From: Psococerastis gibbosa
Lineage: Eukaryota > Arthropoda > Insecta > Psocodea > Psocidae
NCBI GenBank assembly: GCA_963971405.1
Contig: OZ020487.1
Location: forward strand, 35,995,039 to 36,059,038
DNA: 64,000 nucleotides
Direction of reading: 5' to 3'
Positions 32,707 through 44,237 of this stretch are shown here, piece after piece. Position numbers and translations under genes: made by a program. The number at the start of each line of letters is the position of its first letter. The stretch's first letter is position 1. The notes under the pieces were generated by a model. That model was not told the DNA's origin and did no database searches. It was given only the letters and a program-made list of their open reading frames with translations.

Positions 32707-34381
32707 ATATGATGAATAATAATTTAAGTTTAACGCTGCTGGCTTCCCACCTGCTTCTTTATTCACTAAGGTCATGCAATTTCTGACTTAATTTACAATC
32801 TTATGTTTAAAAAAGAAATACTTCTTGCATAAATGATGACTCACGTTACTTTTACGAAACTTAATAAATGCAAGGCCATAGGCTACGAGTTATCCTACTT
32901 TGGTTTGTATTTATCTTGTCTGGTCAAATGCGGCTTCACGTAAGCCCATACTATAGCAACTCGACTTAGGTAGGTACCGTATTTTGAAGTTGTTTTTCAT
33001 TTCTATTTAGAGACTTATCCTAAGTTGCTGATAAAAGAATGATGAATATAAAAACGTGGAAAAAAAACGGTTGTACCTTATTAATCATCTCATTAAGATG
33101 ATTACAAAACTCATTTTGTGGAAAGGTCAGCCCACAGAATACTATAATATCTCAGTCAGCCCACCTTAGTTTGTACTTGTATATGATGAAATGTGATTGC
33201 TTTCAGGCTTTCTCTAAATCTAAACTAATATCAATTAGGCTATCAACGAATCAATCATTTGCAAGATGTACAGTGCACACATAAATATGTGACAGCAGTG
33301 CACTTGTACAATATCATAATAATTGTGTTCTGTTTGTAAAGACACGAGTTTCACAACAGGTTAGCTCTATAGAATTTGGGGGTGAAGCTTCTTTGTCCCC
33401 AGCATTTTCTTTGTTGTGTTTGTTAAATCCAAATACCCAATGGTTGTATTACTTGTATTCCTAATCTACCTCATGGGGTCATGGCCAAAACTACCTGGGC
33501 GTTATTTTCATTACAAAAATATCCGTTCTCCGTGTAATTTTGTGACCCTCTATTTTCAAATCGTTTAGGTCGGTGGAGCTTTACTAACGGGGGCCGTACT
33601 CAGTCGAATGCCTATTGCCTACGGCGTGAAAAAATGCCACTCCACAAGCCTAAATTGGTGTTAAAAGATAAATCAGTAATCTCACTAATCTCCCGGCTCT
33701 TACCCGATGCTGAACCCCTGACGTGTGACGTCCCTGAGGCCTGAAGAGGCGCAACCGCGCAAATTGCAAAAGCAAATGTTGACAAGGCACTGTAATCAGT
33801 GTAATCCCTCCCGCACCTCCATCCCCATCCGTAGACCGTAGTCCGTACCTTTTTCAAATTTTGGTGCCTGGCTTGGTTTCCCGAGTATATCTTATGACTT
33901 ACATGACATAATGACACCTTTTCACATTTTGAAGGGTGGTCTTATTTGAGAATGCCCCCAAACGTTTGGTCTTCCTCAACAATTTTGAGTTCCTGGATGT
34001 TCAAGCTTTCCTTTCCAATTAATTTCCCAAGTATAACTTATGACATAACTTTTGGCGATCAAAATTTTGGAGGGCTAAATCAGTTAATCCGCCAAAACAG
34101 GGTGAAGTTCGCCGGACCGGCGGGGAAGACCGAGTTATTTTTCAACAACTTTCAATGGCTACAAACCCCGCTATATAGCTGCAAAGTATATGTGTTATCA
34201 CATAAAAACAGACTACGCTGGCTCTCCGTCATATATTTGAGGTCAAGATTTTCATAGAAGCGAAAATAAAACCAAGTTAACAACGAAGAAAAAATGAATT
34301 ATGTTCGCTTCTATGATAACAGAATTTTGGCCTCGCATCTAACAGCAAAGTTTTGTCCCAATTCACCCTTTTCACGGTATG
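32707..34381. other. Intergenic, no gene seen
   Basis: No exon or complete element was recognised. Two related lines occur at 33880-33950 and 34015-34080 (CCNAGTATANCTTATGAC), suggesting an internally repeated old element. Confidence 0.4.
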
Positions 34382-34391
34382 AATAATGTAG

Positions 34392-34684
34392 TAGGAGTAG
34401 TGTTCGTCGGGTTAATAACGACTTAGGCCTCATTTGGGCCCATAGAGCGACCCCGACTTGACTGTCCTATGCCAGCCCATAGGACAGTGGACCTCCTGAT
34501 TATAGTGGATTCTGAACCACTTGGGAAACACAGTGAAGTCACACGAATGACACGATTACTTCGGAGGTGACCAGGACACGTCCTACCATGTTTCCCTACC
34601 GGCACTGTGCACACGACCAAGTTATCTGCAGCTTTGAACCTGCTCTGGTCCGCTGGATTCAACATGGTATGGCGGCCGGTCATC
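34392..34684 (-). mobile_element. 5S-rRNA-like SINE, copy 2
   Basis: Minus-strand copy with the 5' end at the right (GGCCGCCATACCATGTTGAA on the minus strand). It has a TAC-type tail at the left and flanking direct repeats AATAATGTAG (34382-34391, 34685-34694). Confidence 0.75.
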
Positions 34685-34694
34685 AATAATGTAG

Positions 34695-36970
34695 GTACTG
34701 TAAATTATGTACACCAATCGGCAAATCCATACCTGCTGCGTGACTGTTGCCTTGAAACTTGAGGGGTGGCAACGTAGAATTGAAAAATATACATTATCTA
34801 CCTTTTTGATGTTGCTGCATTATGGGTGACCCTAGAAACCCCACTCAGAAAAAAACGCTCAGTGCCCGCCTGCAGTTACTCGTTACACTATAATGTCCCT
34901 AAATCCGTACCTGTTTGACTGCCTATATGGACGCAGGAGATAATAATAACACTAAACCTCGTCATTCCTTAATCATTGTCTATCTGTGAGTCCCTGCGGC
35001 CTGCGCTAGGCCGACCCTGCAGTGCAGTAGCCAGTAGGCTGCATGAAAATTGAAAACACATGGCATGACTAGTAATAAACAATCTAGCAGTGCCTAGCAC
35101 GGGAAGCTGGAGCTGCGCTGAAGAACAGCCTATTAATCAAATCGTAAATCTCTAGGCACTAGGCCGACCCTGCAGTACCTGAAAAGTAAAAACACATGGC
35201 TAGGTACTCCAGTCCGTACCTGGCTGGTTGTTCGGTGCCTGGCACGGGAGGCTCCCAATGTCACCGACCCGTGCTCCACACTTGTCTTACGGCACCATTA
35301 CAGTTAGGCACCGCCTATGGTTAACTTACTTGTGCCGGCCGCATCGCAGATATTTTTGTTGGTGCTTGCAGCCAGTGATGGATCCAGGTTAGGTACGCCG
35401 ATGAATGGGGAATATTTTTCAAAGTAAAATAATTTGTGTGGCTGTTCTGTATTTCTGTCTGTACTCTTTAGTCATTAGTATTTCGCCTTCCTTGGCGTCG
35501 GCGTCATATTGCCCCCGTAGTAAACCTGAATGGATACTATTATAGACATTGGCTGTTTATTCTTATTCTAGCTGTGAGTTGTAAGCTGTCGGCTAAGTGG
35601 CTAAGACCCTGTCTGACGTGAGAACACCTAAAAATTATAACTTACTGCACATATACGATGTACAATCCATGTTCCCTTTCTCAGTGGGTTACCGACTAAT
35701 CGTACATATAATCACGCAAATGGGCTTGAAATAAATAAAAGAAAATATCTGAACCTGAACTAAAATATTCTAAATTCTTAGATGACCTAATCTGCTCTAC
35801 AATAACTCAGTCATAGTCTGCTCAAAGAATAATGTTGCCTAGATGCAGTACTGCAGTAGGTACCTATACGTAAATCCATATACAATAATATTTTTTCGTA
35901 GAGCTAAATGCACTTCTAGGCACACGTGGTATGCTCTCCCATATTCGTCACGGCAGGGGCGTCGTTTAGGGTCCCAGGGGGGGAGGAGTCAATTGCACCC
36001 CCCCCCCCCGTGCTATTTGAAAAAAACACGGCATTGAAAAATATTGAAATGACGGCCATAGAGCGAAATATTTTCATTGATTGCTTAATGATTATGTTCA
36101 TCACGTAGGTAATGCATATTAGTAACTACCTAATAAATTAATTTATATATACATTTTCCTTGAACCCAATTGCCTATTAATTGGCCTTAAACCTTTTATA
36201 TGAGTGGAAATAACGTAACTAGGACAGCAAAAATAGTACCTACGGAGTGTATCCGATTCGTTGAGGACATTTTAATAGTCTGACTCTTGGCTATATATAA
36301 AACCTGTATGTGCCAGGTGCCTACATGCAATCTTTGTGAAATTAATGTTGGGCGTTATCTGATGGCATAACTGCGCCTGAGCTCTGTTAGAAGACCTCTC
36401 TTGAATACCTAATTGAAGTTTGGATAGGACCTAAATTCGAGAATGTCATACCTACCGTATTATTTATTAATCTTTTAGAAAATTGACCCCCAAAATATCT
36501 GACAGTTAGTAATGGGAAGGAAAAACTATTGATTTTTGTTTATTATTGAGAAAGAAAGGGAATGCAGGTACCTATAAACTTCAATAAGACTATAGAATTA
36601 GTATAACTTGTAGCATTGCTGATCTCAGCAGCATGCTCGAGTTCGTCTGAGTCATGAACAACTAAAATTGTTGACACGAGGCGCCTGCTAAGACACCTTA
36701 TTGGTCTGTTTTACTTATTAATTGTGTAAACGTAAGCATTCTGAAATAGCTTGACCTAAAATGCCAACCAACTGCGGTCAATATTAGCAAGTCCAAATTT
36801 TGGCTATTTGTCAGTTTCTATGCAATTGTGTAGAATGACAGCCTGATAGAAAGTGAATGTGTAATAATGTGTTGGTTGGCTATTAATTAGGGTTTATAGG
36901 TTAAATAACGCTCCGTATAGGCTGGTATACCTTTGAAACCTGAGGAAATATCAGTTTGAATCTATATAAG
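34695..36970. repeat. Unassigned sequence with a local duplication
   Basis: Blocks at about 35014-35110 and 35155-35250 share CTAGGCCGACCCTGCAGT, AAAACACATGGC and TGCCTNGCACGGGANGCT, indicating a diverged tandem duplication of about 140 bp. A truncated MITE-like end (CAGGGGCGTCGTTTAGGG) occurs near 35955. No gene was seen. Confidence 0.45.
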
Positions 36971-36973
36971 ATT

Positions 36974-37735
36974 GTTATTATTGCTTTCCAATTTATACGT
37001 AGTATAGGCCTAAGGAAAGCTTTGTGATGGTCGAAATTTCAACGGATTTACACGGTTTGAGGTCCTAGGAACCAAAAAAGTGGTTTTTAGGAAATGTCTG
37101 TCTGTCTGTCGCTCTGTCTGTTCATCGATTTCCGGGGAAACTACTCGGTTGATTTTGATGAAATTTAGCATGAAGGTTCACAAAAATCATACCTCGGGAG
37201 TTTTATTTTTTATTTTGGACTAACTCAATTTGGGGGGGGGGGGGTTTATTCTCAAAAAACTCCAAAAAATTATTTCTCAAAAACGGCTCCAACGATTTCT
37301 TTTAAATTCACATAGGCCTATATTGTATTAGTTATTAATCTTAATAAAATGCGGGGGGTCGCTTGCCCCTTGATAGTTTGCTTCTGGGGGTAAAAAAATA
37401 AAAAAATGTAAATTTTAATGAAAAATGACTAAAAAATAATTTTTCTGCGAAACCTTTCTATCGATGATTTCTACCTTCAGGCATGTTTTAGGTGTTAAAT
37501 TGGGTAATGAAACTGGACAGGTTGCTTTCCCAAAAAACTATTTGGTTGTGTGCAAAATTTTTTTTAAAAAAAAGATAGAAAATTCACGGTCAAATGCATT
37601 GCGTGCCCTGCCATTATTACTGTGTGGTAATGTGTTGGTCTGACCTATCTAGAAGTGGACACCCCCCCCCCCCCCCCCCCGTGATATCCCAAATTGAACC
37701 ATAGGAAAATTATTTACCATGAAAATTATTATTTT
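36974..37735 (+). mobile_element. Repeat R1, copy 3
   Basis: Starts TTGCTTTCCAATTTATACG and contains the full R1 interior through GTAATGTGTTGGTCTGACC and a C-run at about 37662. The right terminal repeat is not recognisable. Confidence 0.7.
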
Positions 37736-38625
37736 AGTAAGGTACCGTATGCACATGGGTTGGCGGAAATAAAGTGGCCTACAGTCATAAAAAATATAAA
37801 TCCGACACTGGTCAGACTCCTACCCTCGTCAGAGTGTTCCGAAGAGGGGGGTTGACATAAGGAATGTTATGACGAGGATGGTGACCCTCTCGTCAGTCTC
37901 GTCATTTCCAAGCAGGTGTTCCAGTGTGAGCGGGAGCGATAGAAGGGCTCTAGGGCCAAAATAATCCAAATGCCGTTGATTTAATGTAGTTCTACTGTAT
38001 ACAATAAGGTTGCTGATTCTGTTGTGCTATAGAAATAGAATGAACCTCTTTTGCATGGTACCAATGTTTCGTGTGGCTAATGGGCTGATTTGGATAATCT
38101 AATTCGTTGGGCGCAAGCGCGCATTTCCGTAAAGACGTCCATTCAAACTTGCTCCTATGTTTCATGGACATCTTAGTTTTGTAGCCTAGGGCAGACAGGG
38201 CTGCTTAGCTAGATGTATAGTTTGCCCTTCAGCCAGCCCAAAGACTGTCTCACTAACACGTACCAGTTACCCTACGTTTTGGTTGGTTGTACAATATATA
38301 CGGTACAAAGGCCCCTGACTATAATAGCCTAATATATAGTGGTGGATCCAGAAGTAGCTGGGACTTAAAAAATGCAAGTAAAATTTAATTCTACAAATCC
38401 TATATAGCCTACTGCTATTTCGCACTAGCGAGTGTGGTATATATCTTTTCCTGTTGGAGATCCCTCCTCTGGCTCCAGGCTCTACATTTTTTATAGTTAG
38501 GCCTAATTCATACCAGTATTAGAAATTTCAAGATTGGAACCTGCCCCCCCCCCCCTCGATTCAACCCGTACAGCCTACTGGCTGATAAGGTATAAACTAA
38601 AAAGTGTCTTTTCTATGCTGCGGTA

Positions 38626-38806
38626 CATGGCCGCGTCCGCAGGGGGGTGGTCCAAGGGGTCCGGACCCCCCCCCCCCCCGAAATATTTTTTTTAATGTAA
38701 ACCTGTATTGTTTGAACACTGGTTAGAATGAACGTTCATTAATAAATTACGTTAAAAAAAAAAAATGGACCCCCCTCCCCGAAATCAAAACCTGGGCACT
38801 GCCTTG
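38626..38806. mobile_element. hAT-like MITE with exact 8-bp duplication
   Basis: The ends CATGGCCGCGTCCGCAGG and CCTGGGCACTGCCTTG are imperfect complements. Exact flanks CTGCGGTA lie at 38618-38625 and 38807-38814. No coding sequence. Confidence 0.8.
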
Positions 38807-39518
38807 CTGCGGTAGGCCTATAAGTCTTTTTTATTCAAAGTTCATAGACCTGCAATACCAGTGCCTAAAATTTGGTTTAGCCTAGGCATAGCTATCCACC
38901 AACACACGCCTTTCATCCTTAAATAGTCAGGATTAACGCAGTCCTGAAAAAAAAAATCCGTATTCGTAATAACCTGCTTGGAAACATATCCGATATTCCC
39001 TCAATTTTATTTCTATCCAGAGTTTATACAATAACAATAGCCTACCGCACTTATATATAGGCTACAGATTATAGTGCATTAATGCTGGTACGGTACAGTA
39101 TATAGGGTGAGCCAAAACTGGTCGTGTATTTTATGATTATAACGTAAAACTGTACTAAAAAAAATATATTTTACCAAGTTAATAACGATACTAACGTCTA
39201 ACTTATTAGTCTATTATGTAGAAGGCACGTATAAACCATCTCAGGTGGCAGTGAGCGGAGCGTACCTGGGAACCTAGCCGCAGCGCTCCACTCGGCGCGG
39301 CACCAAAGACTAAAGAGAGAGAGAAACAAAAATAATTCAGTTGGTGCGAGTCATTTGCTGAGTGAGGTATTGCTTCGCGATGCTTCCCAATTTGCCGCGC
39401 TCGCTTTAGACCTGTTTACATCTGAACTTGTGCTGAAATTATTATTTATCCGTTATTTTATTTATATAACACGTGTTAATATTAATTTAATTCCACATCT
39501 GTTGCAAACTATGTTTTA

Positions 39519-39642
39519 ATGATGAGTGATTTACAAAAAACAGTGTGTTTTCAACATTCTGCCGGTTTAGTGATTACAGTTCTGTGTTGCGCTTGGATAT
39601 TTGGCGGATTAGGACAGCATTTTGTGTATTCTAAAAGTACAG
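39519..39642 (+). CDS. Putative first coding exon of an unidentified membrane protein
   Basis: An ATG-ATG start is followed by 39 more codons and ends at a donor, G|GTAGGT (39643). The peptide has a short hydrophilic head (MMSDLQKTVC), then a hydrophobic stretch LVITVLCCAWIFGGLG of 16 residues, suiting a signal-anchor or first membrane helix. Upstream, 39240-39420 is locally GC-richer with a purine repeat, like a 5' UTR or promoter. A two-codon upstream ORF begins at 39511. I do not recognise the protein and found no second exon, so the gene would need a first intron extending past 40 kb or out of the window. It could be a chance ORF. Confidence 0.4.
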
Positions 39643-40608
39643 GTAGGTTTAAAAACATGGAAGACTGTTTGACTGTTTCTTAATTTAAATCTTTTTATTA
39701 TTATAGTAGGGCTCTTGTCTATTTTGGTTAAAATTATTCTATGCCTAGAAGTGTACCAACAAGCAACATGGCTAGATTATGTACTTATTCAGGTGTAAGC
39801 ATTTTAATTATTGGTTTGAAGATAGCGAATTGTAAGAGGTCTCCAGCCTCTAGCATATAATTTTTCAAGCTACCGAGACAAATAGATAAATTATCCTATT
39901 TAAAAGGCCCACTCGTTTTATGTATTTTCCAATGGATTTCTGTCGTATAGCTTCAAAATGCCGGCTATGCATGTGGCATGTGCCAATGTGCCATAGAGAA
40001 GTGTTTTATTTGGTTGGCCACATGGTCTGATAACTCTGATAGGTTGTGCGCAAAGTTTTTATTCTACAGAAAAGGTCCATTGATATTTGAAGAGCGTGCC
40101 TGCGTACCTCCCAAAGTCTCAGCATGTGCCAGGTGCCTGTGCCTGAGTGTGCCAGGGCCCCAATCCCCATTCCCCATTGTAATTGTAATTTGGCTTGCCT
40201 ATAATTGGAGTCTCAATTCACAGCCGGCCTATTCCATTATCATCATCACCGAATTAAGCAATTAAGCAAATAAAAACCTGTGTTTCACCTAGTGGTGATG
40301 ATGTTAATATTCATTTGGCCCGTCTGCTGGCAGGAATGGTCCAATGGTCCACCACTTAAATGGGGTTACCTAACCTCAAAACCCAGTTTCCGGTAATTCG
40401 GCAGGGAAAATACTCAGCAGCCGGAGATGTTCCTGACAATAATATCTCGGTACGATTCCGATTCTGCCGGTGCCGCGACGAGATAAAACGAAAAGTAAAA
40501 ATAAAGTTTTTCGATATCTCGCTTAGTTTTCGAGATATCGACAGGCCTACTTAAAAATCGAAGAATGAAAAAAAAATTGCATTGGCAGTTATGGGCCCTT
40601 TTGCCTAT

Positions 40609-40890
40609 TGCGGCTATTCCACTTGTCAATATTCCGTCATTTGCAAGGCCGTTGCCAAGGCCCCCCCCCCTGAAATGAAATGCCTTGATACTAGATAGAA
40701 TCGGATTTTGAGAGGAAAAATAAAAACCACTACCGGTATGTAATATCGAATGAAATTTCTAACCCCCCCCCCCTCCTGGCTCCTGGCTACGGCCTTGGTC
40801 ATTTGTGCATCAATAATTGATGAGATGACACAGGGAAAAGAAGAAATTTCATCAATTATTGAAGAAAAATTGACAAGTGGAATAGCCGCC
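40609..40890. mobile_element. Palindromic MITE (P7), split by a hAT-like MITE
   Basis: The ends GCGGCTATTCCACTTGTCAA and the complement ATTGACAAGTGGAATAGCCG are clear. The palindromic AATAATTGATGA core lies in the right half. It is interrupted at 40644-40797. Confidence 0.65.
40644..40797. mobile_element. hAT-like MITE inside P7
   Basis: The ends CAAGGCCGTTGCCAAGG and CCTGGCTACGGCCTTG are imperfect complements. Exact 8-bp duplications GTCATTTG lie at 40636-40643 and 40798-40805. C-runs lie near both ends. Confidence 0.85.
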
Positions 40891-41045
40891 TATGACAAAT
40901 TTTTATGGAAGGAGCATGTCCGAGGCATGTAAATAAAACAATCCTTGCTTAAAATATAAATTATCTTGCCAATGGGGCGTTTGCCTTCCACCTTATATGC
41001 ACTTTCATCCGACTTTTGGAACCGTGGTGCCGGAGGAATCGGAAT
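40888..41045 (+). repeat. Dispersed repeat R3, copy 2
   Basis: Matches 19598-19770 from GACAAATTTTTATGGAAGGA through CATCCGACTTTTGGAACCG. It is joined to the end of P7. A T-run of about 27 follows at 41187-41211. Confidence 0.5.
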
Positions 41046-41249
41046 GTCCCCAATATCCCGAGTAGTGTAGTCAGTAGTGGCAAAGTCTTTCAATGCAAGT
41101 CCACCCTTAAACCTGTACAGTAGGCCTACCCAGCATAGGTAATATGTGTTTTCCCAGGACCTCGGTTATGGGTTGTTTAAGCTATTTTTTTTTTTTTTTT
41201 TTTTTTTTTTGCGTAACTGTAAAATACAGACAGCCTGTGTAACTGGCTG

Positions 41250-43050
41250 TAACTATTAAAAAAAAATGGATTACCTTACTAATGGAAAATATGCTAAGTC
41301 AAAGAGCCTTTGAACTCCAAGCTAAAAGCCCTACGCTGGATAGGTAGGCGGCAGACCTACCTTTGTTGTTAATTTTAAATGACATACTAATCTACAGGAC
41401 TTCCGGGGTCACTCCCGCCATGTGTCGGCAAACATACGGTAAGTTCAATCCGAAGGATAGTGCAGTCTCCGCCAGGATGCATTAGAGTAGGATAAAACAT
41501 GGTGTCCGTCGAATTCCTCTTTCCCAAATGGTGGGAGTAAGAGCAAATCTGTGGCCCATGGTTAGGTGGAGAGCCACATGGAAAGTCACAAGAAAAATCA
41601 CAGTAGTCCAGGTAAACGTAATCTCTTTGGTATCCATTTTGGGGAGATTAAAAAACCACGCCCGGTCTACACCACTGGATATTAAATTAAAGATCCGCTT
41701 CAGTGAGTTTACTATCGGATTAAAAAAAAATGTGAAATCGTGTGGCTAACTAAAGACGTATGTAGACTGTGCAATGTTGCATTCTGGGATATTTCAGTTG
41801 GGAATTACACTGGTATGGTATAGTACTAAGTGCTAGTGAAAGTGCGGGAATCCAAAATACACGGCTTATGGTGGAAAACCACAATAGTTCGCCTTACAAC
41901 CACTCATTAAAGCCACCTTTCATGTACCTGCACGAACCTATATAGCTATACTTTTGCCTGGTATTATTTCCTCGTTGGCTTTAGTGTTAATTACTGTATT
42001 TTTATTATAGATTACTTGCCAACCCATTATAATAGAATACAACCACACTACATGGCTAGAAGTAAGAAAAAATTAAAATGCCTCTAAAAAAACAAAATTA
42101 TCTAAGAATTTATTGGTAAAACTACAGGTCAAGGCGTGTGCGCTGAAATTCCTCCTTTAAGGCTATTTGTTTCTTTGATTTTAACAGATAAAAAATTCAA
42201 TAATTGAATGAAGTTAAATCTTGTTATTGACTAAAGGATTGTTTGAAATTGGTCGCCGGACGGCAGGAAATGTTCAATCAATCCTAAAAGCTTCCATTGA
42301 ATTTAGAGTAGGCTAATGCATAGTTGAAAGCTTACTCAAATGCTTAAACTCTGAAGCTCTGCAGCCCTCGACTCTCGAGGGGTTCTTTGTTGATCCCCAA
42401 TAGTTTTCTAGGTATGCAGCGCCAGTACCCAGTTCCCAGCTTCCTTTTTGTACTGAAAAAAAATCCCCACCCCCCTGACATAATATAATAGGTCACTTTT
42501 GTTCATTTCTTTTTTCTAAATGTCTAACAACAGTTCTATAGTTAAATCTGACGAATGCGTGCGTGGTTGAATCCAAAGCAGTTATGAATAATACATACAA
42601 AATAAACAAATAAACAATGAAAAAATACATGACGGCTTCCTTCGTGTAGTCTTCTCCCAAAGAGATTCAGCATGGAATTTTCGGTCATGTTTCCGTCACG
42701 TGGTCGGAACAATAACGCTGTGTTTACGCCCTCGTCGGTGAGCAATAATTATAACAGACTTCCGAAGGTAAGAGGAGCGTGACATTGGCCAAATAGTGAC
42801 CCCCTAAAAGGGCCAAGTGAGCGGTTCGGCAGCCCGTGGGCGGGGGATCCTTACATACTAAATTGACCACAACTAGCTCGATGGAGATAGGCCTATTGTG
42901 TTACACCCACGTGACCTCTGATGTGAGAATAAAATTAATACGGAGACAGTTATCCTCGGGAGTTTATAAGAATACTATATGGGCAACCATTAAGAGGACA
43001 TGCTACGTAGAAAATGAGCACCCCAAAATTTTTTGTTTTTATTGACTTTT
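41250..43050. other. No gene recognised
   Basis: Low-complexity and AT-rich sequence with short open frames only. None shows a recognisable domain or convincing splice-bounded exon. Confidence 0.4.
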
Positions 43051-43055
43051 TATTT

Positions 43056-43910
43056 TTGCTTTCTAATTTATACGTAGTATAAGGAAAGCTTTGTGATGGT
43101 CCAAATTTTCGATTCCGAGATTTCAACGGATTTACACGTTTTGAGGTCCCAGGAACCCAAAAAAGTGGTTTTTACGAAATGTCTGTCTGTCTGTTCGTCG
43201 CTTTCCGGGCACACTATACTCAGTCGATTTTGATGCAATTGTATGTATGTACGTAGGTTCACAAAAATCATACCTCGGGACAATTTTTTTTATTTTGGGC
43301 TAACTCAATTTGGGGGGGTTTTATTATCAAAAACTAAAAAAAAACGTCTAAAAATATTATTTCCCAAAAACGGCTCCAACGATTTCTTTTAAATTCACAT
43401 ATATTGTAGTTGTTGTTAATGTTGATAAAATGCGGGGGGTCGCTTGCCCCTTGATAGTTTGCTTCTGGGGGTAAAAAAATAAAAATAACTAAATTTTAAT
43501 GAAAAATGACTAAAAAATAATTTTTCTGTGAAACCTTTCCATCGATCATTTCTACCTTCAGGCATGTTTTAGGTGTTAAATTGAGTAACGAAACCGGACA
43601 GATTGCTTTCCCAAAAAACTATTTGATTTTTTGCAAAAAAAAATGTTTTTGAAAAAATGAACAAATGAAAATTCACGGTCAAATGCATTGCGTGCCCTGC
43701 CATTATTGCTGTGTGGTAATTTGTTGGTCTGACCTATCTAGAATTTACCTCACCTCCAGTGACGCCAGGTGGACAACCCCCCCCCCCCCCCCCCGAGATG
43801 CCCGAAATTTAACTATAGGAAAATTATTTACCATGAAATTACTCATTTTCTCTTGCTACTACTTGATAAATTGGAAAGCATGTTCGAGTAAACTCAGACC
43901 GGTTCTTTCA
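43056..43910 (+). mobile_element. Repeat R1, copy 4 (complete ends)
   Basis: Starts TTGCTTTCTAATTTATACG. It reaches the right end GATAAATTGGAAAGCATGTT at about 43864 and the following CGAGTAAACTC. It carries a C-run at about 43777. Confidence 0.75.
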
Positions 43911-44237
43911 ATTAATTAACAAAGCAAGTCATTAAAGATTTGGCTCAGTTGTTGAAGACTACTTCGTGCATCATATAATAGGAAATATTAAATTTTTGGT
44001 ACCTTAGCTCTTCCGTAAATACCAGAACAGACATAACAGGACTGAAATTTCGCGTATACTGGGATTTTTGGAAGAACTACAAAACTGAAAAGTAAAAATA
44101 CCCGATAATATGATGCCTGAAGTAGCCTTCTACAACTTACATGAGCCAAATTTTTAATAACTTGCTGAGTTAATTAATTAAAAAATGAAAATTATTTAAT
44201 TTTGGGGTGCCAATTGTCTACGTGACATATCCTCTTA

